This document shows, piece by piece, positions 8,031 to 17,484 of a stretch of 64,000 bases of DNA. Position 1 is the first letter of the stretch. Each line of letters starts with the position of its first letter. Source of the stretch: Shewanella electrodiphila (lineage in GTDB: Bacteria; Pseudomonadota; Gammaproteobacteria; Enterobacterales; Shewanellaceae); NCBI RefSeq assembly GCF_023283985.1, contig NZ_JAKIKU010000006.1, forward strand, positions 186,001 to 250,000. The letters are read 5' to 3'. The translations under genes and the position numbers were made by a program. The notes beneath the pieces were generated by a model. That model was not told where the DNA came from and did not search any database. It saw only the letters and a program-made list of their open reading frames with translations.

Positions 8031-9956
8031 TTACTTCAATGACTCGAGTTCTTCCCAACGTTCAAAGCAAGTGTCCAATTCTTGTTCTTTTGCCGCCAAT
8101 GCCTGTAGCACTGAGTTGACAGTATCTTGTGGTTGGCTATAAAAATCAGCTGAAGCCACAGTGTTTTGTAATTCTTCTACTTCCTGTTCTAACGTCTCCA
8201 TTTTACTCGGCAATTGCTCGAGCTCACGTTGAAGTTTGAATGATAATTTCTTAGGCGCATTGGTTGTTGCTTGCTTAGGCTTTTCAGCTTTCGTTTCAAC
8301 AGGCGCTGATGCTATGACAACAGATGCGGCGTCAGGTTCCTCAGAATAAAATTTAGCTCCTTGAGAAACAGCATCATTATAACCACCAACATACTCATGC
8401 CATCCACCATTACCCGCAAACCACCAACTGCTGGTTACCGTGTTATCTATAAATTCACGGTCATGACTGACAATTAATAATGTGCCTTCAAAATCAGTCA
8501 GTAGAGACTCTAACAATTCTAGGGTCTCAACATCAAGGTCATTGGTTGGTTCATCAAGAATAATTAAGTTTGCAGGTCTCAGTAACAGGCGTGCCAGCAA
8601 CAAACGGTTTTTCTCACCACCTGATAACGCTTTGACAGGCGTTCTTGCCCTGGCAGGTGAAAATAAGAAGTCTTGTAAGTAACTTAAAATATGACGGTCT
8701 TGGCCATTAATTGTTACGGTACTTTTACCATCACCAACATTTTCTTCAACTGTTTTTTCTGGGTCAAGCGCTTCGCGGTATTGGTCAAAATAAGCAACTT
8801 CAAGCTTGGTACCAACTTTTACTTCACCTGATTGAGGTGTTAGTTGCTCAATCAATAACTTAATCAGCGTCGATTTACCACAGCCGTTTGGTCCAATTAA
8901 TGCGATTCTATCACCGCGCATAACCGTTGAACTGAAGTTTTTAACTAAATCTTTTTCAGGAAGATTATAGTTTAGCTCTTTAATATCAAATACTAACTTA
9001 CCAGAACGCTCTGTATCACTGACGTTCATCTTGGCGTTGCCTTGTCGATTCAAACGCTCGCTGCGCTCACTTCTCAATGCTTTTAATGCTCGGACTCGGC
9101 CTTCATTACGCGTACGACGTGCTTTAACGCCCTGACGGATCCAAGTTTCCTCTTCTGCCAGTTTTTTATCAAAGTGAGCATTTTGCTCAGCCTCAACCCG
9201 CAACCACTCTTGCTTACCTTCTAAGTACATTTTGTAATTGCCAGGCCAAGACGTGACAACACCACGGTCCAGATCAACAATTCGGGTTGCCATACGGTGA
9301 ATAAAACCACGGTCATGGCTGACGAATACGATGGCACCTTTAAAGTTAAGCAAGAATTGCTCTAACCATTCAATGGTATCAATGTCGAGGTGGTTGGTTG
9401 GTTCATCAAGTAATAATAAGTCTGGCTCGCTGACTAGAGCACGTGCTAAAGCAACCTTGCGTTGCCAGCCACCAGATAACTCACTTAATGGCTTATCTGG
9501 ATCGAGTCCAAGTAATTCACAATTCTGGATAATTCTTGAATCAAGTTGCCAACCATTATTATGATCTAGTGACTCTTGAAGACGCGTCATTTGATTGAGC
9601 ATCTTTTCCATTGCTTCTGGCTCAGCAGTAGCAACGTCATGGGAAAGCTGATGATAACGCTCAAGTTGCTCGCCAATTTCTTTAAGTCCCGCTGAGATAT
9701 ACTTATAAACCGTCCCCGTTTCCGCTTTAGGCGGATCTTGCTGTAAACGGCTAACATTCACATCTGAGGCGATATTAAATTCACCATCGTCAAGTAGCAC
9801 ATCACCTGATAGGACTTTCATCAAACTTGATTTGCCTGCGCCATTTCGGCCGACAATACAAACACGCTCACCAGGTAAAATAGTGAAATCAGAATTTTTC
9901 AATAATGGCGTATAACCATAGGCTAACGAACCATTATTAATACGAACTAGACTCAA
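8031..9956 (-). CDS. uup: ABC-F ATPase Uup
   Basis: Uup is a cytoplasmic ABC-F ATPase without membrane domains, known to affect ribosome function and transposon precise excision. The 641-residue product has two ABC cassettes: Walker A GRNGAGKS at 36-43 with LSGGW and DEPTNHLD, and Walker A GPNGCGKS near 355 with LSGGE and DEPTNDLD. The linker between them is long and basic. The C terminus after about residue 560 is a predicted coiled coil (LEQEVEELQNTV), characteristic of Uup and absent from several other ABC-F proteins. Its start overlaps the preceding gene by four bases, so translation is probably coupled. Confidence 0.93.
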   Translation of the reverse strand: MSLVRINNGSLAYGYTPLLKNSDFTILPGERVCIVGRNGAGKSSLMKVLSGDVLLDDGEFNIASDVNVSRLQQDPPKAETGTVYKYISAGLKEIGEQLERYHQLSHDVATAEPEAMEKMLNQMTRLQESLDHNNGWQLDSRIIQNCELLGLDPDKPLSELSGGWQRKVALARALVSEPDLLLLDEPTNHLDIDTIEWLEQFLLNFKGAIVFVSHDRGFIHRMATRIVDLDRGVVTSWPGNYKMYLEGKQEWLRVEAEQNAHFDKKLAEEETWIRQGVKARRTRNEGRVRALKALRSERSERLNRQGNAKMNVSDTERSGKLVFDIKELNYNLPEKDLVKNFSSTVMRGDRIALIGPNGCGKSTLIKLLIEQLTPQSGEVKVGTKLEVAYFDQYREALDPEKTVEENVGDGKSTVTINGQDRHILSYLQDFLFSPARARTPVKALSGGEKNRLLLARLLLRPANLIILDEPTNDLDVETLELLESLLTDFEGTLLIVSHDREFIDNTVTSSWWFAGNGGWHEYVGGYNDAVSQGAKFYSEEPDAASVVIASAPVETKAEKPKQATTNAPKKLSFKLQRELEQLPSKMETLEQEVEELQNTVASADFYSQPQDTVNSVLQALAAKEQELDTCFERWEELESLK

Positions 9957-10219
9957 ACGACGCTCCTAATAAAATCAGTTAACTGTGGCACATCAAATGG
10001 CCAAAACAGTTCTTTATCACCCATAACTAACACTGGAATTGAAATACCGTAACGCTCAGCAAGTACTTCATCATCGCATATATCAATATGTTGATAACTC
10101 AGGGCTAATTGCTCAACCAGCGATTGAGCAATTTCACACAAATGGCATCCCTCTGTGTGATATAAAATTAAATCTGAGTTTTCAGTTTTTGTGTTAGTTA
10201 ACATATTACGACTCTGCAT
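9953..10219 (-). CDS. Glutaredoxin-like thioredoxin-fold protein
   Basis: An 88-residue single-domain protein of the glutaredoxin-like DUF836 type. The active-site motif is CHLC (EGCHLCEIAQ) near residue 26, and the cis-proline region is GISIPVLV. Length and motifs fit a small thiol-disulfide oxidoreductase; the partner is unknown. It lies four bases after rlmKL and overlaps uup by four bases, so all three are translated from one message. Confidence 0.85.
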   Translation of the reverse strand: MQSRNMLTNTKTENSDLILYHTEGCHLCEIAQSLVEQLALSYQHIDICDDEVLAERYGISIPVLVMGDKELFWPFDVPQLTDFIRSVV

Positions 10220-10222
10220 GCC

Positions 10223-12370
10223 TTAGCTGCTGTAAGGCGACTTAGCATGAGTGATTGACCATGTGTTATGGATGTGTGGATTACGCTTATAATCCATTGG
10301 TAAGGTTTGGTTATCAATGTTCTTCACGTCCATTTTATATTGGCCTAAAAGGTTGATATCCATTTTAAATTTACGTTTGTTGTTAGAGAAAATGATCTCA
10401 CCCGTTGGGCTCAACAATTTAATCAAATCAACCAATAAAGCAGCATGGTCACGCTGAACATCCCAACTATCTTCCATACGCTTAGAATTTGAAAAGGTTG
10501 GCGGATCAATGAAAATCAAATCAAATTGTTCTTCACAATCTTTTATCCATTGAATGCAATTGGCTTGCTCAAACTTGTATTGTCTAACGTTGAGGTTGTT
10601 TAACTCAAAGTTTTCTTTAGCCCAAGCTAAATACGTATTCGACATATCGACTGTCGTGACAGATTTAGCGCCACCAAGGGCTGCATGAACCGATGCACTA
10701 CCAGTGTAAGAGAACAAGTTTAGTACGCGTTTACCCGCTGACTTTTCACCAACCAGTTTACGGGTTAAGCGATGGTCTAAAAATAAACCAGTATCCAAAT
10801 ACCCAGTCAGGTTTAACTTGAATCGCGCATTATATTCTTGAGTAATAATCTCAAGCTTCTGCTCGTCTAACTTTTGGTACTGGCTAGCACCTTTTTGACG
10901 TTCGCGTGTTTTTAAGGTGACTAACTCAGGATCAATACCCAAGGCTGCAGGTAGTGATAACAATACATCGGTTAAACGACGTTTTGTCACAGCTTCAGGA
11001 ATGGTAGCAGGTGCTGAGTATTCTTGAATCACAACATGATCGACATACTTATCAATCGCCACATTATATTCAGGCAAGTCGGCATCATAAATACGGTAGC
11101 TATCGATACCTTCTTTTTTGGCCCACTTAGTCAATTGCTTCATATTCTTTTTAATACGATTAGCAAACGCTGGTGAGATATCGGCAATGTCGACACCTTC
11201 CGGTAATACTGGCGCTTCACGGCGGGTACTTTTTGCGTGCAATGTATAAAGGTTAAAACCACATTCCAACGCACCGTTAAACATCTTCATTTGTTTGTCA
11301 GCTTTAAGCTTTAATGCCGATAGCAATTCAATATCGCTACACAGCATGGCAATCTTCCAGCCACCAAAATCTTTTTTAAACTTATCGCCTAACTGATAAT
11401 AAAGCTGTAAAAGCTCAGTAATACTGCCTAAACGCTCACCATAAGGTGGGTTTGAGACTAAAAAGCCAGTTTCTAACGGCGGTGTCACTTCAAGCGCATC
11501 TGATACCGTAAAGTCAATTAAGTCAGCAACACCTGCATTTTCAGCATTCTGTTTTGCTAGCGCCACCATCCGAGAATCAATATCCGATCCGTAAAACTTA
11601 ACATTACAACGAGATTTACCTAAGCTCGCTCGTGCTTTAGCTTCTTGTAAGATGTCTTGCCAAACTTGATCGTCATGCTGAAGCCAATGCTCAAAACCAA
11701 ATCTTGCACGCTGCAATCCTGGGGCAATATCAGCAGCCATTAATGCTGCTTCAATCACAACCGTACCACTACCACAAAATGGATCTAATAAGTCAATCGG
11801 TTTAGCTTGCCAGCCACAACGAGCTAGCATATTGGCTGCTAAGTTCTCTTTTAGTGGTGCTTCACCCGTTGTTGAACGGTAACCGCGTTGGTGTAATGAA
11901 GGCCCAGAGAAGTTAATCGACATGGTAAGTTGATTATTTCGAAAATGAGCATCGATTCTAAAATCTGAATGGATACGTTCTACATCAGGACGTTCCTGAC
12001 CATCATCACGAAAACGGTCAACAACAGCATCTTTAATTTTCAGTGCGCCAAACTGGGTGTTGTTAATAAACCCACCAGTACCGTGAAAATCAATACCAAA
12101 TGTACTTTGATTAGAGAAGTGAGATGGCCAATCAACAGCATATGCTGCGTTATAAAGTTGCTCGGCAGACTCACAAGCACCTTTATAGATAACAACGACA
12201 ATGCGGCTAGCAAGTCGAGACCACAATGTAATTCGGTAGGCAAGTTCTATAGGTGCTGAAAAATACACACCAGCGACGCTTTCCTTAACATCAGTAGCAC
12301 CAAACTCTTTAAGCTCATTAGATAAGCTATATTCAAAACCCTTAGGGGCAGCAGCAAAAAAATTTAACAT
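10223..12370 (-). CDS. rlmL: Bifunctional 23S rRNA methyltransferase RlmKL
   Basis: A 715-residue fusion enzyme that in E. coli makes m2G2445 (RlmL half) and m7G2069 (RlmK half) on 23S rRNA. The N terminus ([13 protein letters not shown]) leads into a THUMP domain. The first methyltransferase has [16 protein letters not shown] near 194 and the catalytic NPPYGERLG near 310. The second has [16 protein letters not shown] near 550 and [12 protein letters not shown] near 623. Length equals that of E. coli YcbY. It is the first gene of a leftward unit with the thioredoxin-fold gene, uup and DUF3466. A TATAAT lies about 40 bases upstream of the start on the minus strand. Confidence 0.95.
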   Translation of the reverse strand: MLNFFAAAPKGFEYSLSNELKEFGATDVKESVAGVYFSAPIELAYRITLWSRLASRIVVVIYKGACESAEQLYNAAYAVDWPSHFSNQSTFGIDFHGTGGFINNTQFGALKIKDAVVDRFRDDGQERPDVERIHSDFRIDAHFRNNQLTMSINFSGPSLHQRGYRSTTGEAPLKENLAANMLARCGWQAKPIDLLDPFCGSGTVVIEAALMAADIAPGLQRARFGFEHWLQHDDQVWQDILQEAKARASLGKSRCNVKFYGSDIDSRMVALAKQNAENAGVADLIDFTVSDALEVTPPLETGFLVSNPPYGERLGSITELLQLYYQLGDKFKKDFGGWKIAMLCSDIELLSALKLKADKQMKMFNGALECGFNLYTLHAKSTRREAPVLPEGVDIADISPAFANRIKKNMKQLTKWAKKEGIDSYRIYDADLPEYNVAIDKYVDHVVIQEYSAPATIPEAVTKRRLTDVLLSLPAALGIDPELVTLKTRERQKGASQYQKLDEQKLEIITQEYNARFKLNLTGYLDTGLFLDHRLTRKLVGEKSAGKRVLNLFSYTGSASVHAALGGAKSVTTVDMSNTYLAWAKENFELNNLNVRQYKFEQANCIQWIKDCEEQFDLIFIDPPTFSNSKRMEDSWDVQRDHAALLVDLIKLLSPTGEIIFSNNKRKFKMDINLLGQYKMDVKNIDNQTLPMDYKRNPHIHNTWSITHAKSPYSS

Positions 12371-12653
12371 GGAATCGACGTCATCATCTCACAGATATAA
12401 TTAAGTCGGCATTATATACCTAAACCGATTGTCAGGTGTGAAAATGTCACTGAAATGGATAAATTCTAGTCTTTTGAGTCGTTTTAGCTATTGAGTACCA
12501 ATAAATCTAAGATTTATTGGATAATTTGATCCAAAAATTAGCTAATTGAAAGCAAAAACACATAGACAATGCTTAAAAGGCCACCGATTAAGGCTGAAAT
12601 AGTCTATATATGCTCATTAACCCAACAAACGATCATAAATATGCTAATTCGAC

Positions 12654-12682
12654 TTGCCAAGGGCACTATAGGTCGTTATAGT
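12654..12682 (+). promoter_or_regulatory. Promoter of the initiator tRNA array
   Basis: A -35 box TTGCCA (12654-12659), a 17-base spacer and a -10 box TATAGT (12677-12682), followed by a GC-rich discriminator TCGCCCCG and the first tRNA 18 bases after the -10. The form is that of a strong stable-RNA promoter. The rest of 12371-12653 holds no recognisable gene. Confidence 0.8.
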
Positions 12683-12700
12683 TCGCCCCGCTTAAACGGA

Positions 12701-12777
<77 letters not shown>

Positions 12778-12828
12778 ATTTTATATTGGTTATCAGGAAG
12801 TTTAAGCATCAATTAGTTTTTATTCGGA

Positions 12829-12905
<77 letters not shown>

Positions 12906-12937
12906 ATAAAATTAACTAATTGAATAATAAGTACGGA

Positions 12938-13014
<77 letters not shown>

Positions 13015-13042
13015 CTTACTTATTAAAAATTGAAAAATCGGA

Positions 13043-13119
<77 letters not shown>

Positions 13120-13207
13120 ATTTCTTATAAATGCCAATTTATAAGTTTGTAACACTCTGAAATCAGAGTTAATACATTTCAATTTGTCTCAAGATAGTTA
13201 AATCGGA

Positions 13208-13284
<77 letters not shown>

Positions 13285-13608
13285 ATTTAATATTCAAATA
13301 GTTTTCCTCTAGTATCTCAATGTAATGCTTCTCTTCTAAACATCTTTCGTTGATTGATTTTTCATTATTTAAACCTTTTGCTTTATCCGTGAATAACGTT
13401 TGCACACATTTGAGTCACTGCCTTCAAGCCAAAACTTATCACTCGCGCTTACCCTCGATACTTGTATAAGTTGTGGTTTATGCCTTTTAGTGATTATTAA
13501 GCGAATACACAGGTCAGAATATCCCCTTCTTAGTAAACAGGTCTTAATAAACAATTCTGAATACAAACATCAACTCTTATACTTTTTAAATTTAAAAGCC
13601 TGCGGGTA
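13285..13608. other. Intergenic stretch without a recognised gene
   Basis: AT-rich DNA between the tRNA array and the galU terminator. Short open frames occur on both strands but lack ribosome binding sites and protein-like composition. I see no RNA gene or repeat here. Confidence 0.6.
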
Positions 13609-13643
13609 CAAAAAAAGCCCTGAAAACATGTTCCAGGGCTTTT
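13609..13643 (-). terminator. Terminator of galU and the exopolysaccharide operon
   Basis: Stem AAAAGCCCTG/CAGGGCTTTT with an 11-base loop; on the minus strand it runs into seven T. It lies 56 bases past the galU stop. It is nearly symmetrical and may also stop read-through from the tRNA array. Confidence 0.88.
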
Positions 13644-13698
13644 GTTGGTGTTCATGGCTACAAATAACTGTAGCGCATTCAATTAATGCTAGGTAAGT

Positions 13699-14580
13699 TT
13701 ATTTAACCAGCTTTTTGATAATCTCTTTAAAATCTTTTCCAAGCTTCTTATTATTCAAGCCGTACTCGACAAAGGCAGCCATATAACTTAACTTGTCGCC
13801 GCAATCGTGAGATTTGCCCGTCATGTTAAACGCTTCTACAGCGTCAGATTCTATTAACATATCAATGGCATCGGTTAATTGAATCTCATCACCTGCACCA
13901 GCAGGCGTTTTGGCTAATAAATCCCAAATTTTTTCAGAGAGAACATAACGACCAACAACAGCAAGATTTGAGGGAGCTTCCTCAATTGATGGCTTCTCAA
14001 CCATTTTAACAATCTTAGTTGAATCACCCGCCAAGACTTCAACACCATCACAATCAGCAATACCGTACTTATGCACTTCTTCTGTAGCGACTGGTGCGAC
14101 CATGATTTGGCTTGCAAAGGTAGATTCATAACGGCTGATCATCGCGGCTAAATTTTCTGAGCTTTGATTAGCAGTATACTCATCCAAAATCACATCGGGC
14201 AGCACAACTGCAAATGGGTTATTACCGATACAAGGTTTAGCACACAACACGGCGTGACCTAAACCTTTAGCTTCTCCCTGGCGAACGTGCATAATCGTGA
14301 CATCTTTAGGGCATATGCCCTGCACTTCTTTTAATAATTGACGTTTAACACGCTTCTCGAGTGTTGATTCCAACTCATAAGATTTATCAAAATGGTTTTC
14401 AATAGCATTTTTACTCGCATGTGTGACTAAAACGATCTCTTTCACACCGGCTTTAACACATTCGTCCACAATATATTGAATCAATGGCTTATCAACAAGT
14501 GGCAACATTTCTTTTGGAATTGCTTTGGTTGCTGGCAGCATTCGGGTACCTAGTCCCGCAACAGGAATAACAACTTTCAT
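13699..14580 (-). CDS. galU: UTP-glucose-1-phosphate uridylyltransferase GalU
   Basis: GalU makes UDP-glucose from UTP and glucose-1-phosphate in the cytoplasm. The 293-residue product begins with the nucleotidyltransferase motif [13 protein letters not shown] followed by [17 protein letters not shown], and carries [10 protein letters not shown] and the later [20 protein letters not shown] region. AAAGGA seven bases before the ATG is a good ribosome binding site. It is the last gene of the exopolysaccharide operon, 91 bases after the ligase-like gene; ugd, which uses its product, is the first gene. Together they supply UDP-glucose and UDP-glucuronate. Confidence 0.96.
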   Translation of the reverse strand: MKVVIPVAGLGTRMLPATKAIPKEMLPLVDKPLIQYIVDECVKAGVKEIVLVTHASKNAIENHFDKSYELESTLEKRVKRQLLKEVQGICPKDVTIMHVRQGEAKGLGHAVLCAKPCIGNNPFAVVLPDVILDEYTANQSSENLAAMISRYESTFASQIMVAPVATEEVHKYGIADCDGVEVLAGDSTKIVKMVEKPSIEEAPSNLAVVGRYVLSEKIWDLLAKTPAGAGDEIQLTDAIDMLIESDAVEAFNMTGKSHDCGDKLSYMAAFVEYGLNNKKLGKDFKEIIKKLVK

Positions 14581-14671
14581 ATGAGTCCTTTTATAGTCAA
14601 AGTTAAAATTAATTGTAAAAATTTTGAAATTATTATTTCAAGAAAAACTTAAATTTCTTATTACCTTTCGC

Positions 14672-16021
14672 TTAATCTCCGCGATGCCTTCGTGGCCGTT
14701 TTTTCAAGTCAGAAGGAAGGTTATAAGATAACCAGCACAAGGTTAAAATAGTTAAAAAAAGCAGAGTATTAGCGGGGGATTGCAAGTTGAAATCAACCAT
14801 GTTGTGTATGCACATGTGAACAATAGCCATAGCACTACCAAAGGCCACGCCTTTATAGAATTTATTATTTCGTTTATGCATTGTTTTACACGCTAAATAG
14901 AGCCCGTATAAAACCCACAAGCCAAGCATTGCAGAAATAATCACTCCATACTCGATTGAGAATTGTATATATTCATTATGAGCATGATCATAAAAACCGC
15001 TGTATGGTCTAGGCTGGTAGCTAGGAAAAGTAGTATAAAAACTCCCACCTCCAGTACCCGTTAACCAGTTATCTTCAATTATTGGCATACTATCAATGAC
15101 AACCAGATCACGTGTCTCAGAAGCAAAACTGGTATCTTCAATTCTTTGTTTTACCTTCTCAACGCCAAATATAGAACCGACAATAATTAAGTCCAAAATA
15201 ATAATACTGATCACTAACGGTTTTAATAAAATAGGTGGTCTTCGATAGCAAAATATTGCGAAGACAGAAACCACTATTAATGCAGTAAAAAAGCCAGCAT
15301 TTCCCATTCTTGAACGACTTAAAATTAAACCAATAATCATTAAAATAATGGCTAGTCGCAAAATCAACTTTCTACTAAACATTGTTGATAAGGCATTCAA
15401 GAAAGCTTGCCTGAATTCAAACGCTTGTCGTTGAGTATTCAACTCAGAAATAAGCCAACCCACTGCAATAGCAAGACATAATGCTAAGTAGTTAGCAAAA
15501 TGATTTTGATAGACAAAAGTTCCTCTTGCTTTATCACCTTCAGCAAAATGAAAAACAGGTGAAACATCTAAATCTAACAAATAAACAAAAGAACCGTAGA
15601 ATGCTTGAAAACATCCCGACAAAATAATGCTAAAAACAACCCAACGTAACATTCTTTCATCTTTGCAATACTCACTTAGTAACAGGACAAATATTAAATA
15701 AGTGAGCGTTTTCAATAATTGATGAGTCGTTTGATAAGCATCTACAGTGTCAATTCCAGGTATGACTCCAATAACTTGAAGTAATAAATACACCAACATA
15801 ACCACAATCGGAATCAACAGAGTCTTTTGCCAATCAAAACTTAAAATTGGTTTTTCATGCTTCGCACAATAAGCAAGGTGAAAACAAGCCAAACTGAATA
15901 CAGCTAATTCTAAAATCGACCAAGCCCAAATTCGATTACTCCCCAAAGGGAGCGGAGCGATGATAATTAAACTACAGAGAAAGAAAATAAAATACTTTGA
16001 AATTCGTGAAGAAGTTTCCAT
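14672..16021 (-). CDS. O-antigen ligase/polymerase-like membrane protein (VpsQ-like position)
   Basis: A 449-residue polytopic inner-membrane protein of the Wzy/WaaL class with roughly ten to twelve hydrophobic segments. The family signature region includes RSRMGNAGFF in the middle and, in the large periplasmic loop, GTGGGSFYTTFPSYQP followed by DHAHNEYIQF, the H-x-x-N-E motif of O-antigen ligases. It ends with a basic tail (KKRPRRHRGD). It lies eight bases after the VpsP-like gene and takes the position of vpsQ in Vibrio. A second Wzy-like protein is at 27063-28301, so one may polymerise and the other ligate or hand over chains; which does which cannot be told. Confidence 0.85.
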   Translation of the reverse strand: METSSRISKYFIFFLCSLIIIAPLPLGSNRIWAWSILELAVFSLACFHLAYCAKHEKPILSFDWQKTLLIPIVVMLVYLLLQVIGVIPGIDTVDAYQTTHQLLKTLTYLIFVLLLSEYCKDERMLRWVVFSIILSGCFQAFYGSFVYLLDLDVSPVFHFAEGDKARGTFVYQNHFANYLALCLAIAVGWLISELNTQRQAFEFRQAFLNALSTMFSRKLILRLAIILMIIGLILSRSRMGNAGFFTALIVVSVFAIFCYRRPPILLKPLVISIIILDLIIVGSIFGVEKVKQRIEDTSFASETRDLVVIDSMPIIEDNWLTGTGGGSFYTTFPSYQPRPYSGFYDHAHNEYIQFSIEYGVIISAMLGLWVLYGLYLACKTMHKRNNKFYKGVAFGSAMAIVHMCIHNMVDFNLQSPANTLLFLTILTLCWLSYNLPSDLKKRPRRHRGD

Positions 16022-16028
16022 TTATTTA

Positions 16029-16751
16029 TCAACCAAACCTTTTATAAAAATGGTGACATAAAGATTCTGAAACCCATTGTTGTCCGGCCTCTGAAATCTC
16101 TATAGCAGTGTATTTCATATAACTACACACAACCGATGTACGCTGATAATTTCTTGTTAATTGCTGCAATTCTAATTTCATAGACCATTGTGACTCAACT
16201 GCAACCAAACTCGTTTCAAGTACAAGCTTTTTCTGTTCCACAGATAATTGAGGCCAAAAAAAGAATCCTACTGCAAGCACTTGCCTTAAGACCTCAGGAG
16301 TATAAGGGCCATAACGTAAGCCTTTTTCTAATAGAGGCCAAGCTGTATCGAGGTCACTATTTAAAAACGCGAGACTAGCCCCATAATCTGCATAAGCATT
16401 AGGCCACAATGGCCGTAACTTTATAGCTGTCATATAGAGCTGACTATGTTTTTTGACATCAATGTCATAGAACTGATGATAAGCCCCCCACTCCAATACT
16501 TTTGCAAATGATAATATGTAATGAGGGTTTGAGTTATCTAGCGAATAAGCATTCACAGCTGCAACTTTCGCTTGTTGAAATTGAGCTTTTGATGGCTGCT
16601 GATTGCCTTCCCACAATTTTAAATAAAATAAGGTTTTAAAATGATAGGCATTCGCTACACCTTTTTGTATAAGTAAAGGTAGAAAAGCTAACAAAACAAC
16701 AATCAATGCAGCATAAATTAATCTGCGTGTTGAGGGCATTTTATGCATCAT
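16029..16751 (-). CDS. VpsP-like polysaccharide biosynthesis protein, function unknown
   Basis: A 240-residue protein with one N-terminal membrane segment (YAALIVVLLAFLPLLI) and a periplasmic remainder rich in aromatic and alanine residues. Pairs of helices such as NAYSLDNSNPHYILSFAKVLEW and LRPLWPNAYADYGASLAFL look like degenerate TPR repeats. Its place between the kinase/phosphatase pair and the ligase-like gene matches vpsP of Vibrio, whose role is undefined. The assignment rests on position and overall form. Spacing is seven bases on each side, so it is tightly embedded in the operon. Confidence 0.65.
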   Translation of the reverse strand: MMHKMPSTRRLIYAALIVVLLAFLPLLIQKGVANAYHFKTLFYLKLWEGNQQPSKAQFQQAKVAAVNAYSLDNSNPHYILSFAKVLEWGAYHQFYDIDVKKHSQLYMTAIKLRPLWPNAYADYGASLAFLNSDLDTAWPLLEKGLRYGPYTPEVLRQVLAVGFFFWPQLSVEQKKLVLETSLVAVESQWSMKLELQQLTRNYQRTSVVCSYMKYTAIEISEAGQQWVSESLCHHFYKRFG

Positions 16752-16758
16752 ATTCCAT

Positions 16759-17484
16759 TTATGAAAAAAGTCGCTTAGAGATTAGATTAGGAAAGTCATG
16801 TACTAACTGTTGAGCATATTCTTCATCTATAAGTTCAGCGATCACGTTTCTAGCTTCTAGAAGTTTTGGTGGTCTTCGCTTAATAGAATGACAATCTGAG
16901 CCGACAATAGTATATAGCTTTTCTTTTAACCACCGTTCACTCGTCAATTGAGGTAGCTCTCCAAATTGCCCTAACAATGAAGCTGCCGTTAATTGAAATA
17001 AACAGCCCCTTTGTTGAAATACCTTTATTCTTTCTGGATATCGTTGCAGTTCTCTATTTCTTTCAGGGTGTGCAATCATCGGAATGATGTCAAAATTGAG
17101 TAACCAGTCAATCAGTTTGTCAGCACCAGCAGGTATATGGCTACTTGGTAGTTCAAGCAATAGAACCTTTTTTTCTTGATAATCTCCAATAAAAGGTAAT
17201 AAACCTTGCTGGGCAAATAAAATAATTTCAGGGCAGATGCGCACTTCAGCCGCAACGCTTAATTCAATATTCATGCCTTGAGCTTTAAGCTCATCTTTTA
17301 CTATATTTGCAGCGTCATTGATAATTTTCAGGTTGTTATCATATATTCCAATGTGAATATGAGGCGTGGCCACTATTCTGGTAATTCCCTGTTCAACGGA
17401 CAAATTAATGAGTGCAATCGATTCTTGTAAATCTTTTGCACCATCATCAATTCCAGGAAGTACGTGGCAATGAATATCTATCAC
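16759..17484 (-). CDS. CpsB/CapC-type (PHP family) tyrosine-protein phosphatase
   Basis: A 241-residue metal-dependent phosphatase of the PHP fold that removes phosphate from the tyrosine cluster of the cognate Wzc-type kinase. Metal ligands are visible: His5 and His7 in MIDIHCHVLPGIDDG, His42 and His44 in ATPHIHIG, the later AHPERNRELQ and the GSDCH near the C terminus. MIDxHCHxLPGIDDG is diagnostic for CpsB/YwqE. The start overlaps the kinase gene by four bases, fitting a kinase/phosphatase pair. The standard Vibrio vps operon has no gene in this position. Confidence 0.9.
   Translation of the reverse strand: MIDIHCHVLPGIDDGAKDLQESIALINLSVEQGITRIVATPHIHIGIYDNNLKIINDAANIVKDELKAQGMNIELSVAAEVRICPEIILFAQQGLLPFIGDYQEKKVLLLELPSSHIPAGADKLIDWLLNFDIIPMIAHPERNRELQRYPERIKVFQQRGCLFQLTAASLLGQFGELPQLTSERWLKEKLYTIVGSDCHSIKRRPPKLLEARNVIAELIDEEYAQQLVHDFPNLISKRLFS

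Noticed and set aside
8482..9564. Plus-strand frames inside uup
   Set aside because: They are antisense of the two ABC cassettes, similar to each other only because the cassettes are.
13369..13696. Open frames of 65 and 98 codons on opposite strands after the tRNA array
   Set aside because: No ribosome binding sites, unusual composition, and the longer one runs through the galU terminator.
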